From Kiritimatiellia bacterium (GTDB lineage Bacteria > Verrucomicrobiota > Kiritimatiellia > RFP12 > UBA1067): DNA of 55,861 nucleotides. Position 1 is the first letter of the stretch, and every line of letters starts with the position of its first letter. The DNA lies in NCBI GenBank assembly GCA_017962315.1, contig JAGCVN010000011.1, positions 1 to 55,861 on the forward strand, written 5' to 3'. The notes beneath the pieces are model-generated. The model saw nothing but the letters and a program-made list of their open reading frames with translations, was not told where the DNA came from and did no database searches. The translations under genes and the position numbers were made by a program. Positions 8,975 through 16,097 of the stretch are shown one piece after another.

Positions 8975-9624
8975 CGAGACAAAACAGGACGGTCTTTGGA
9001 TATGTGCTCGTCCTCATCGTTTCGGGCCTGCTGGCGGCGGGAGACTTCGCCGCGTTCGCCGCATCCGCTTCCGGTGTCCTGTTCGCAGCGTGGTTCATCC
9101 CGTTCTGCTTCCGGCAGAAGGCAAGGGAAGTGTCCGTGCTGCTCGACCCAGACCAGCCATCCACATCGATGCTCGCAGACGGTATCCGCCTCGCCCTCCA
9201 GTCCGCACACGACGGACCGATCGCGTTGTGCATACAGCCACCGCCCGCCAGACACTATCTGCGTTATACGATCGACCTCGGACGAAAAGGCGATCTCAAG
9301 TTGATCTGCGCGGGGAAACGCCCCGCCACGCTCGGTTTCCCTGGACAATGGATCGCCGACCATCCGCTTCCACTCGAACTCCCGAACGGACGCCCGACCA
9401 GACTCCTTTTCTTCCCCGCCGGGGAGAACCGAGTCCGTGTCGTCTTCGCCCGATTGCAAGAACCATCTCCCTGGTTCTGGCTTGGATTCGCGACGGCCGC
9501 CCTCCTTTTTTTCGTTTCTGACCGGACGATTCCGCTTGCGGCAACGCTCGCCTTCATCGGCGGGGCATGGATTACGTTGTACAAATGGGAAAACCAGAAT
9601 CCGAATCGGGCGGCACAGAACTAG
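8971..9624 (+). CDS. Membrane protein of unknown function, four predicted helices
   Basis: This 217-residue protein has two hydrophobic segments near the N-terminus (about residues 9-28 and 30-47), a soluble stretch of about 115 residues, and two more hydrophobic segments (about 168-184 and 188-205). The middle part is beta-rich and contains no motif I recognise. It overlaps the preceding hydrolase gene by ATGA, which indicates translational coupling and a possible shared role, for example as a membrane partner of the hydrolase. It is the last gene of the plus-strand operon and converges on the amidohydrolase with a 26-base gap. Confidence 0.7.
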   Translation: MTRQNRTVFGYVLVLIVSGLLAAGDFAAFAASASGVLFAAWFIPFCFRQKAREVSVLLDPDQPSTSMLADGIRLALQSAHDGPIALCIQPPPARHYLRYTIDLGRKGDLKLICAGKRPATLGFPGQWIADHPLPLELPNGRPTRLLFFPAGENRVRVVFARLQEPSPWFWLGFATAALLFFVSDRTIPLAATLAFIGGAWITLYKWENQNPNRAAQN

Positions 9625-9650
9625 GTCGCGGTCGCGTGTTCCCCGCCGTG

Positions 9651-10490
9651 TCAGATACCGAAGAGTTCGGCGGCGTTTTCAAATTCGATACGGCGAAGGT
9701 CGGAAGGATCGAGCGGCAGGGCGCGAAGCGCTTTCAAGACAAGGCCCGGATCCTGCCACGGTGCATCCGAACCGAAGAGGATACGCCCGGAACCGTGTTT
9801 GCGGATCATACGCAGGATCCGTTCGTCTTCCGTCCAGCCGAACACATGGGCGAGATCGAGCGCAATTTCCTCCCCGCAGAGCACGGCCTCCGCCTCGTCC
9901 CACATTCCGAAACCGCCGAGATGCGCCAATACCATCCGCAGTTTCGGAAACCGGCGGTGGAGTTTCAGGAAATCGCGGGGATGCGTCCGGAACGGAGGCT
10001 GGAAAACCCGCTCGCCGCCCGCATGGAAATAGACGACCAGACCGCGATCTGACATCGCTTCCCAGAAACCTTCCATCCGTTTATCCTCAAGCGTAAACGT
10101 CTGGTATTCCGCATGGAGTTTCACTCCCGCGAAACCAACTCTCGCAATGGCATCCACGAATGTTTGCGCATCCGGCACGTCCGGGTGATAGGAAGCGAGG
10201 GAACGTACGCAGGGACGTCCGGCGGATTCGGCGTCCGCCTCCCGGTTCACGTCAAGTGCCCAGGCGTTGATCTTCTCCACCTGGTCGAGCGTCGTGGCGA
10301 CCGGGAGATTGAGCGAGACCGTGACGCCGGATCCGTCCGAAAAGTCGCGGCACCCCCCGACCGAAGCCGTAAATGCCGGCGGATTGCCGAACCGCTCACC
10401 CAACGACTCCGTCACCCGGTCCGCGATGGCGTCCGTATAGACGTGTACGTGTGCGTCGATCACGCTATGCTCTCGTTGTCCGTCTTTCAT
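9651..10490 (-). CDS. Amidohydrolase family protein (TIM-barrel metal hydrolase)
   Basis: This metal-dependent hydrolase of the amidohydrolase-2 group (COG2159) shows the N-terminal VIDAHVHVY metal motif, GVKLHAEYQ, VYFHAGGE, LAHLGGFGMW and the C-terminal ILFGSDAPW with the catalytic Asp. The family includes decarboxylases and lactone or amide hydrolases; the substrate cannot be inferred. Two in-frame ATGs compete. The one at 10499 overlaps the -10 box, whereas ATG at 10490 (MKDGQREHS) lies exactly 7 bases after the -10, so I choose 10490 and predict a leaderless message of 279 codons. A copy of repeat R1 lies about 430 bases upstream in the same orientation. Confidence 0.85.
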   Translation of the reverse strand: MKDGQREHSVIDAHVHVYTDAIADRVTESLGERFGNPPAFTASVGGCRDFSDGSGVTVSLNLPVATTLDQVEKINAWALDVNREADAESAGRPCVRSLASYHPDVPDAQTFVDAIARVGFAGVKLHAEYQTFTLEDKRMEGFWEAMSDRGLVVYFHAGGERVFQPPFRTHPRDFLKLHRRFPKLRMVLAHLGGFGMWDEAEAVLCGEEIALDLAHVFGWTEDERILRMIRKHGSGRILFGSDAPWQDPGLVLKALRALPLDPSDLRRIEFENAAELFGI

Positions 10491-10497
10491 TTCGTCC

Positions 10498-10525
10498 ATT
10501 TTACCCCCTCCCGCCGCCACGTCAA
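10498..10525 (-). promoter_or_regulatory. Promoter of the amidohydrolase, leaderless type
   Basis: TTGACG (10520-10525) and TAAAAT (10498-10503) are spaced by 16 bases. Only 7 bases separate the -10 from ATG at 10490, so transcription should begin at or next to the start codon. Confidence 0.6.
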
Positions 10526-10612
10526 GAAGAATGAACCCGTCCCGTCGCCATGTTGTAAAACGCACAAGGAAGATTCACCGGATGTTTGAGAATTTCGGAT
10601 CTTCAAAATTGT

Positions 10613-10654
10613 GGCTCTTCGGAGTTTTTGGCGGAACGGGAATCATTCTTGTTC
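10613..10654 (-). repeat. R3 repeat module, copy c
   Basis: Read on the minus strand, this 42-43 base segment matches 25321-25363 at about 37 of 43 positions; the shared core is AACGGGAATCAT followed by CTTGTTC, read on plus. A shortened relative lies at 21398-21427. In one frame it would encode a peptide like FFGVFGGTGIILV; I regard that as a translation artefact of the repeat. Confidence 0.65.
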
Positions 10655-10801
10655 ACAAATGCCACCATTCCCACAAATATAAATATCGGGGATACTTGCG
10701 ATTTGTGAACACTATCCACATTATCCTTGCCTATAACTTGATTGTCCACGTTACCCCCATCTACATTCCCGTGCGCAGCGCGGGCGGCGGGCTTGTCTAC
10801 A

Positions 10802-10821
10802 GGGCAACGGGAACGTTGCCC
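10802..10821. repeat. Perfect GGGCAACG/CGTTGCCC hairpin, copy a
   Basis: An 8 bp perfect inverted repeat encloses the tetraloop GGAA. A near-identical hairpin (one mismatch, loop TCCA) lies at 12462-12481; both stand to the left of an R1 copy. Confidence 0.6.
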
Positions 10822-10922
10822 GCCAACTGTTTCCCTCTTTCCGCTTTCCATTTCCACTCCTTTGACTATAAAATGCCATTTATCCCCATAAATGCTCCCA
10901 CGTGCGGCGCGGTCAGTCCGCT

Positions 10923-11007
10923 CTCGTCTATAACTTCACCCCACGGCTTACCGGGGACAGTATAGCAAGTTATCCGAATCGAATCACTCGCGCCGAGGCG
11001 CGAGCGG
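10923..11007 (-). repeat. R1 repeat, copy a
   Basis: This is an 85-base dispersed repeat. Read on the minus strand it comprises an 8 bp GC hairpin (CTCGCGCC/GGCGCGAG, loop of 2, at 10987-11004), the conserved stretch GTGATTCGATTCGGATAAC, an extended -10 TGC-TATACT (-10 at 10959-10964), and a CCCCGG...GGGG stem followed by TATAGACGA. It points toward the amidohydrolase gene. Other copies are at 12496-12585 and 21450-21532. Confidence 0.75.
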
Positions 11008-11027
11008 GGGGCTGTTGTGTTAAACTC

Positions 11028-11062
11028 AAACGGGTGTGCGGAAAATTTCCGCACACCCGTTT
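11028..11062. terminator. Strong bidirectional terminator after the oxidoreductase gene
   Basis: A 17 bp near-perfect palindrome (AAACGGGTGTGCGGAAA and its complement around a single base) lies 17 bases past the stop codon of the Gfo/Idh gene on the minus strand. A-rich and T-rich ends allow function in either direction. Confidence 0.8.
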
Positions 11063-11079
11063 ATGGGGTTCAGAAGCGA

Positions 11080-12237
11080 TCAGTCGATCTTCTTCCAACT
11101 GTTACCCTGCTCGGAGGAGTCGCAGACGGCGTTGATGAACTTCATGCCGCGGACACCGTCGATGATACCGGGGAAGTCAAGCTCCAAGGCCGTCGGCTTC
11201 CGTTTCGCCGCGCGGGCGCGGATTGTGTCGCAGAAGTTCAAGTAGTTGTTGGCGAACGCCTCGAGGAACGCCTCGGGGTGGCCGCTCGGCGTGCGTGTGC
11301 AGCGAGCGGCGGCCGCGCTCTTCGCGGCGATATAGCCATTGCCGCGCTTCCAGACTTCCTCAGGAGCCTCCTGGTCGAAAACGCGCAAATAGTTCGGATT
11401 CTCTTGATACCAGCAGAACGCCTTCTTCTCGCCATAAACCCAGATGTGGAGATCGTTCTCCTCGCCCGGCGCGACCTGCGACGCGGTGAGGACGCCCTTC
11501 GCGCCCTTCTCCATGTGGAAGAGGACGTTGCCGTCGTCATCGACCTTACGGCCTTTCACGAACGACGTCAGGTCGGCCAACACCTCGGTGATCCGGAGCC
11601 CCGTCACGAACTCGGCGAGGTTCGCCGCGTGCGTACCGATGTCGCCCATGCAGCCGGCACGGCCGCTGCGCTTCGGATCCGTGCGCCAGTCCGCCTGCAT
11701 ATTTTCCTTGCCGGTCGGCTTGTAGAGCCAGCCCTGCGGATACTGCACGACGACCTTGCGGATCTTGCCGAGGTCGCCCGCCTTCACCATGTCGCGAGCG
11801 AGCTTGACCATCGGATACCCCGTGTACGTGTGCATCAACCCGAAGGTGAGTTTCGTCTTCTTGACGAGTTCCGCCAGCTCTTCCGCCTGCGCAACGGTGA
11901 GCGTCATCGGTTTTTCACACATCACGTTGAAGCCCGCCTCAAGGAACGCCTTGGCGATCGGGAAGTGGGTGTGGTTGGGCGTGCAGATTGAGACGAAATC
12001 AATCCGCTCGTCTTTCGGCAGGGCCAGTTCGCCGGCAATCATCTCGTCGGACGTGCGGTAGACGCGCTTCGGATCAAGCCCGAGGTTGCGCCCCTGCTCG
12101 AGCGACTTTTCCGGATCGATGTCAAACGCGCCCGCAACGATATCCGCGCCGCCGTCCAACCGCGCCGCCTTGCGGTGTACCTCGCCGATGAACGCGCCGA
12201 TGCCGCCGCCGACCATACCCATTTTCAACTTCTTCAT
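11080..12237 (-). CDS. Gfo/Idh/MocA family NAD(P)-dependent oxidoreductase
   Basis: This 385-residue dehydrogenase has an N-terminal Rossmann fold with the dinucleotide-binding loop GMVGGGIGAFIG at residues 7-18, the ICTPNHTH segment, the family signature CEKPMT near 110, and a C-terminal alpha/beta domain containing GDIGTHAANLAEF, whose His is the usual catalytic or metal-associated residue. Enzymes of this family oxidise or epimerise sugars, inositols and glycosides, which suits the carbohydrate-degrading context, but the substrate is unknown. ATG at 12237 follows an AAAGGAGAA ribosome-binding site. It is monocistronic: its own promoter is at 12342-12370 and a strong palindrome terminates it. 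Confidence 0.92.
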   Translation of the reverse strand: MKKLKMGMVGGGIGAFIGEVHRKAARLDGGADIVAGAFDIDPEKSLEQGRNLGLDPKRVYRTSDEMIAGELALPKDERIDFVSICTPNHTHFPIAKAFLEAGFNVMCEKPMTLTVAQAEELAELVKKTKLTFGLMHTYTGYPMVKLARDMVKAGDLGKIRKVVVQYPQGWLYKPTGKENMQADWRTDPKRSGRAGCMGDIGTHAANLAEFVTGLRITEVLADLTSFVKGRKVDDDGNVLFHMEKGAKGVLTASQVAPGEENDLHIWVYGEKKAFCWYQENPNYLRVFDQEAPEEVWKRGNGYIAAKSAAAARCTRTPSGHPEAFLEAFANNYLNFCDTIRARAAKRKPTALELDFPGIIDGVRGMKFINAVCDSSEQGNSWKKID

Positions 12238-12341
12238 ACAAAACTTCTCCTTTTTTTGGCTTCCGACAACTGGGAATCCCCCGGCGACGCAACTGCGTTT
12301 CCCGACACAGGGAAATCCCGCCGCCGATGACTACGCCGGGA

Positions 12342-12370
12342 ATCGTACCACACACCCGCTTTCACAGCAA
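12342..12370 (-). promoter_or_regulatory. Promoter of the Gfo/Idh oxidoreductase
   Basis: TTGCTG (12365-12370), a 17-base spacer ending in TGG, and TACGAT (12342-12347) on the minus strand. The predicted leader is about 100 bases and contains several short inverted repeats before the AAAGGAG site. Confidence 0.6.
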
Positions 12371-12461
12371 GGCGAAATGCGAAAATGCGAAATGGAAAAT
12401 GAATAGCCAGCCGTCCGCGCCGCGTGGGAATGCAAATGAGGGTACCTGGACAGCTTGGCAG

Positions 12462-12481
12462 GGGCAACGTCCACGTTACCC
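12462..12481. repeat. GGGCAACG/CGTTACCC hairpin, copy b
   Basis: An 8 bp inverted repeat with one mismatch and loop TCCA is followed by CTTTTT on the plus strand. It pairs with the copy at 10802-10821 and lies 14 bases from R1 copy b. Confidence 0.55.
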
Positions 12482-12495
12482 TTTTTCTCTGCGCC

Positions 12496-12585
12496 TCTCG
12501 TCTATAACTTCACCCCGCGGCTTGCCGGGGGGCACAGTATAGCAGGTTATCCGAATCGACTCACTCGCACCGAGGCGCGAGCGGA
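12496..12585 (-). repeat. R1 repeat, copy b
   Basis: This second R1 copy has the hairpin at 12564-12581 (one mismatch in the stem) and the extended -10 TGC-TATACT at 12536-12541, with the CCCCGG...GGGG element next to it. It is oriented toward the Gfo/Idh gene, about 190 bases upstream of that gene's own promoter. It is somewhat more diverged from copies a and c than these are from each other. Confidence 0.75.
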
Positions 12586-12612
12586 GGCTGCGGTCAAAAA
12601 GTTGATAAAGCA

Positions 12613-12637
12613 GGGCGGCCGCTCTTTGCGACCGCCC
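12613..12637 (-). terminator. Terminator of the six-gene envelope operon
   Basis: The stem GGGCGG/CCGCCC, extended by three pairs past one mismatch, with loop AAAGA, lies 45 bases beyond the last stop codon. The downstream TGCTTTAT tract on the minus strand is only moderately T-rich. Confidence 0.6.
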
Positions 12638-12681
12638 CGCCTTGTCCTGTGTCCAGACAATTCTGTCTGGCGTCTTCCCGT

Positions 12682-13941
12682 TTACTTGAACGGTGTAAGG
12701 ACACCGCCCGTCGGCGTCATGCGGAAGATAGTCCCGGAGCCTTCCGCCGAGTTCGTGACGGGGGGCGGGTTGCCGCCTTCCGGACGGCGCACGATACAGT
12801 CGCTGACGCTGATCTTCGCCGCGTCGCCGGAAACAATCCGGGCATAGCTTTTCTTCGGTTCGACTTTTTCCACCTGGATCTTCGCAATCTCCAGCTCTTC
12901 GCGGCCGAGGCTTTCCTTGGTCACCGGATCGATCACGTCCTCACCCAGCAGGAAGACGTTCAGCGTTTCGCCGACGCTCACCGTGTTCCCACCCTGGTTG
13001 AGGATGACCCGTCCGTCAAGGCCGACCTTCGCGACCCGCATCGGGATGATGTTCTCCATCACCGAGTCGCAAGTGTCCGCGGCCGCGAACGTAAGCAGGT
13101 TCATGAACGCCTGGTCCGGCGAGGCGCCGACCGCGAAATCCTGGTAGACGTTGACGGTCTTCGCCCACTTCAACTGTCCCGTCGGGGCGAGGAGGACGCG
13201 GTACGCAATCTGCATGACCGGCGTGTTCGCCTGGCTCGCGACACCTGTGTACGGGTTGATCGAGGCCGTCGGCGGATCGAAGAAGGTCACCTCACCGCAG
13301 AAGAGGTAGTCGGTGACGAGCTTCTGGTTCATCCGCGCGAAGTCGGCGGAGGCTGCGTTCGCCTGGGTGAGGCGCGCCAGCTCGGCGTTGACCTCTGCGT
13401 CGTACTTCCGGTCTAGCATCGTGAACTTCCGCGTCTGGGTGAACCCTTCGGCGAGCTTGTCCTCCAACGCGGAGAGGATTGTTGCGACCGGCCGTTCCTT
13501 GCCGCAGAGGGCGACGACCTTCTGCTTGCAGATCAGCGGCGAGAGCGCCATGCGGCGCCGCTTGGAGGGATCCGTCCCGAGGATGTAACGCGAGTAGATC
13601 TTGACCATGACGTTCGCGATCCACTTGCCGTTGGAGGGGTCTTTCGCGACGGATTCCACGTCGAATCCCTCGATACGCCCCTGGGCGACGGTCTGGCAGT
13701 TATGCTTCAGCTGGTCGTTGACATTGCTGTCGCCGTTCGCCGTGATCGCCTCCGCTTGGGTGCGACGTGTGATACTGACGGTCATGCCGCACTGCGAAAG
13801 CAGCGCTTTTTCCAATGCGTCTGCGACGGCGTCTTCCGACGAATCGCCCTTGCCGATCGTGCGGATCGTGCTGATGCCGCCATCCGCGAACAGACAGGTA
13901 GCGGCGAAAAGGGCGAGTAGAAACACTTTTGCGTGATTCAT
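12682..13941 (-). CDS. Exported FlgT/CsgG-like protein, last gene of the envelope operon
   Basis: This 419-residue protein has a Sec signal (MNHAKVFLLALFAATCLFADG). An LPP20-like N-terminal region (about 22-125) contains the typical GDSSEDAVADALEKAL segment; a TolB/CsgG-like central region follows (RPVATILSALEDKLAEGF...FTMLDRKYDAEVNAEL, about 145-290), then a small SH3-like beta region (VGLDGRVILNQG...VSVGETLNVFLLG, about 320-385). This order resembles FlgT, an outer-membrane-associated flagellar accessory protein, but no flagellar genes are present here. There is no lipobox Cys; the mature protein would be soluble in the periplasm. ATG at 13941 has the signal peptide directly after it and lies 28 bases from the preceding gene. 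Confidence 0.6.
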   Translation of the reverse strand: MNHAKVFLLALFAATCLFADGGISTIRTIGKGDSSEDAVADALEKALLSQCGMTVSITRRTQAEAITANGDSNVNDQLKHNCQTVAQGRIEGFDVESVAKDPSNGKWIANVMVKIYSRYILGTDPSKRRRMALSPLICKQKVVALCGKERPVATILSALEDKLAEGFTQTRKFTMLDRKYDAEVNAELARLTQANAASADFARMNQKLVTDYLFCGEVTFFDPPTASINPYTGVASQANTPVMQIAYRVLLAPTGQLKWAKTVNVYQDFAVGASPDQAFMNLLTFAAADTCDSVMENIIPMRVAKVGLDGRVILNQGGNTVSVGETLNVFLLGEDVIDPVTKESLGREELEIAKIQVEKVEPKKSYARIVSGDAAKISVSDCIVRRPEGGNPPPVTNSAEGSGTIFRMTPTGGVLTPFK

Positions 13942-13969
13942 AGCGTGAACCTCCCGTTGAGGGGTGTTT

Positions 13970-15490
13970 TTAGAAGTCATATTCCTGACCGACCTGCAGA
14001 CCGCCCTGCGTCGGCTTGGCGGGCGGCGCCACGGGCGCGGGGGCGGGCGGGCGCGGAGTGAAGCCGTTCAGGCGCTGCTGGGCCTGCTCAAGCTGGGCGA
14101 AACTCCAGTTGATCGCGACGACGGCGACCTCGCCCGCGCCTTCGTGCGGGTGCTGGACGATTTCGCTATAGACGACGCGGCGTCCCTTCAGCTGATCGGA
14201 CGCGGTGGTCTTGCTTTCCTGACCGAGCTGCTGGATAATCTTGTTCACCCCTGTCTCGCGGAGAAGACCGGCAGAGTGGAAGATATTGCTGCGCTCGAAG
14301 ACTTCGCCAAGCTTGGTGTTGTCGGAGTAGACGAAACTGCCGGCGATGAACTCGTTGAGCATCGTGTTGGCCTCGGCCTCGGCGTACTTCTGGGCGGCGG
14401 ATCCCGCCTGGCGGCGGCGGATCACATCGTTCCCTTGGTAGCTGACGCCCCACTGGCCGAACGCGAGCAGGCAGGGTGCGCCGACTTCGTTGTAGTAGAA
14501 ACGGACGCCAAAGTTGTTGCTCTGGTTGCCGGTGAGCAGGGAGGCCAGCGGAACGCCGGGTTTCGGGGCCGGCGGCGGGATGACCTTGTTCTTTACGGAG
14601 AGGAAGATCCCCTGCAAAGCGGGGTCGTACTTCGCAATCACGCCGATTTCGTACTCACCTTCCCTACCCTTGCCTTCGAACGTCTTCACGACGCTGATAC
14701 CCGCACAGGAACCGACGGCCTTGGCGGCGGAGGAACGGGAGAGGTTGTCGAGGTAGGCGAGCACTTTCACCTCCTGCTTCTTCTCGAACCGCTCCGGATC
14801 GATACCGAGGTCGAGCAACGCCTTGTCGAGTTTCGCTTCGCCCAACGCCTTGACCTTGGCGGCGATACTCTCCATCCGCTGGTCGAACTCGGAGGGATCC
14901 GGCTCGGCGTTGTTTTCCGTCAAGTTGTGGACGGTCTCGCTCATGGAACGCCCTGCCGTGTATTTCACGTTCTGGATCTTCACGTCGTCAAACGCACGGT
15001 TGAACGCCATCTCGCGTTTGGAGAGGAAGTCCGCGTCACCGGGCTTTGAGAAGACAGGGGCGCTTGCCTTGAAGTAGACGATCCCCGTTGTGGAGGAAGG
15101 CTCGCCGTAAACGATCTGCTTCTTCTCCGCGAAGGTGCGGAACCCCGCTTCGACCTGCTGGAGCGCGTTCAACTTCAGGCCGAGGTCTTCATTCGCCGCC
15201 GTGACGGAAACTTCCGCCTGCACGACGGGCTGCACGACGGGCTGCTGGATGGCGGCGGGCTGCGTCGCGACCGCGCCGTCCGCCGGAAGGGGCGGAAGCG
15301 TCGGCGACTCGACGGGCTGGACGACGGGTTGCTGGACAGCGGCGGGCTGGGTCGCGACCGCGCCGCCAGCCGGAAGGGGCGGTAACGCCGGCGACTCGAC
15401 AGACTGAATCTCTTGCGCGGTCGCGGTAAAGGAGAGTCCGACGGCGAGGGCGCAGAGGGCGAAATCGACATGGTGGATAATCTGTTTCAT
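13970..15490 (-). CDS. Exported DUF6844-like envelope protein with a Pro-rich tandem repeat
   Basis: This 506-residue protein has a signal peptide (cleavage probably after TATAQ near residue 25). A Pro/Val/Gln-rich linker of two 29-residue repeats (about 33-90) follows, then a long mixed alpha/beta region (about 95-480), and a Pro-rich tail ending GGLQVGQEYDF. The middle region resembles the DUF6844 family as I remember it; I cannot confirm this and assign no function. It contains segments reminiscent of LPP20/FlgT proteins (KREMAFNRAFDDVKIQNVKY). It sits between lpoB and the FlgT-like gene with 28-base gaps on both sides, so it very probably acts with them at the cell envelope. Confidence 0.55.
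   Translation of the reverse strand: MKQIIHHVDFALCALAVGLSFTATAQEIQSVESPALPPLPAGGAVATQPAAVQQPVVQPVESPTLPPLPADGAVATQPAAIQQPVVQPVVQAEVSVTAANEDLGLKLNALQQVEAGFRTFAEKKQIVYGEPSSTTGIVYFKASAPVFSKPGDADFLSKREMAFNRAFDDVKIQNVKYTAGRSMSETVHNLTENNAEPDPSEFDQRMESIAAKVKALGEAKLDKALLDLGIDPERFEKKQEVKVLAYLDNLSRSSAAKAVGSCAGISVVKTFEGKGREGEYEIGVIAKYDPALQGIFLSVKNKVIPPPAPKPGVPLASLLTGNQSNNFGVRFYYNEVGAPCLLAFGQWGVSYQGNDVIRRRQAGSAAQKYAEAEANTMLNEFIAGSFVYSDNTKLGEVFERSNIFHSAGLLRETGVNKIIQQLGQESKTTASDQLKGRRVVYSEIVQHPHEGAGEVAVVAINWSFAQLEQAQQRLNGFTPRPPAPAPVAPPAKPTQGGLQVGQEYDF
15221..15394 (-). repeat. Two tandem 87-bp coding repeats
   Basis: Two in-frame units of 29 codons (15308-15394 and 15221-15307) encode near-identical Pro-rich segments containing LPPLPA, GAVATQPAA and QQPVVQPV. 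Such a spacer would hold the folded part away from the membrane or peptidoglycan. Copy number may vary between strains. Confidence 0.85.
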
Positions 15491-15518
15491 GGTTCGTGTT
15501 CCTTTCTGTTTGTCTGGT

Positions 15519-16067
15519 TTAATAGATGGCATGACGGTCTGCACGCTTCCCGATGAAGATGCGCTTCTGCCAGACTTCCAACCCCGTCGCCGTCTCGACG
15601 AGCGAGAGGTTCAGGTTGTACTCGATCTGACGGTCTCTGTTGTCCAGGAAGAGCGACCGCGAGTTGATCGTGCCGATCAACGCGAACTGCGGCACGACGG
15701 CGGTCTGTGCGAACCGGGCAACGGAGGGATTGAAGATCACGCACTTGCCGCTGTTGGTCAACTCCTCACGGAGACTGGTGTGGATCGCTTCGGAAAGCGC
15801 CCCCGTGTCGCGCGCCATGTTGCTGGTGTCGTCCTTGACGGGCATGACGTTTACGACCCAGCGGCCGCCATCGTTACGCTGCATACGCCCGCTGGCAAGC
15901 ATATTCCCGACAGCCTCGCAGATGCTGCGGTTGATGTCGCGGTAATCAAACCCGGCGATCGCGCCGGCCTGATCGTTCACGCGGTCAATGTTCTGCGTCG
16001 TGGTGCGGCACCCCCCCGCGACACACAGGGACGCGGCGGCGGCCAAGAGGATCATCTGCTTTTTCAT
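15519..16067 (-). CDS. lpoB: LpoB-like penicillin-binding-protein activator lipoprotein
   Basis: This 182-residue lipoprotein has a lipobox (VAGGC, Cys about residue 20). The mature part follows the LpoB pattern (COG3417): a flexible linker, then DINRSICEAVGNMLASG, VNVMPVKDDTS..., the LREELTNSGKCVIF segment, and the YNLNLSLVETATGLEVWQKRIFIGK strand-turn that closes the domain. In E. coli LpoB stimulates PBP1B from the outer membrane. It lies directly downstream of a YcfL/DUF1425-like gene, the same pairing as ycfL-lpoB in E. coli, which supports the call. No partner PBP gene is in the window. Confidence 0.8.
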   Translation of the reverse strand: MKKQMILLAAAASLCVAGGCRTTTQNIDRVNDQAGAIAGFDYRDINRSICEAVGNMLASGRMQRNDGGRWVVNVMPVKDDTSNMARDTGALSEAIHTSLREELTNSGKCVIFNPSVARFAQTAVVPQFALIGTINSRSLFLDNRDRQIEYNLNLSLVETATGLEVWQKRIFIGKRADRHAIY

Positions 16068-16097
16068 TCGGTTTTCCCTTTCTGAATTCGGTTCCGC

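Larger units (their letters stand above)
10500..11079. other. Repeat-bearing intergenic region
   Basis: No credible gene is seen. The region contains the amidohydrolase promoter (right after its start), an inverted R3 module, a GGGCAACG hairpin, an R1 copy and the terminator of the oxidoreductase gene. AT content in 10640-10760 is higher than in the surrounding genes. Short open frames exist but are merely translations of the repeats. Confidence 0.6.
12238..12681. other. Intergenic region with promoter, hairpin, R1 copy and terminator
   Basis: No gene is seen in these 444 bases. From left to right there is the 5' leader of the oxidoreductase (about 105 bases), its promoter, a stretch of short direct GCGAAAATGCGAAATG-like repeats near 12370-12400, a GGGCAACG hairpin, R1 copy b and the terminator of the envelope operon. 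Confidence 0.6.

Noticed and set aside
10531..10965. Possible small proteins across the repeats, including the recurring peptide GTGIILV and a VYNFTPRLTGDSIA-like peptide
   Set aside because: The frames exist only where R1-R3 repeats lie, occur on either strand relative to genes, and have no ribosome-binding sites. They are translated repeats.
10923..11007. R1 as an integron attC site or a known riboswitch
   Set aside because: No core-site pair matching attC and no integrase; the conserved bases do not match a riboswitch motif I recognise, and the copies do not adjoin genes of one pathway.
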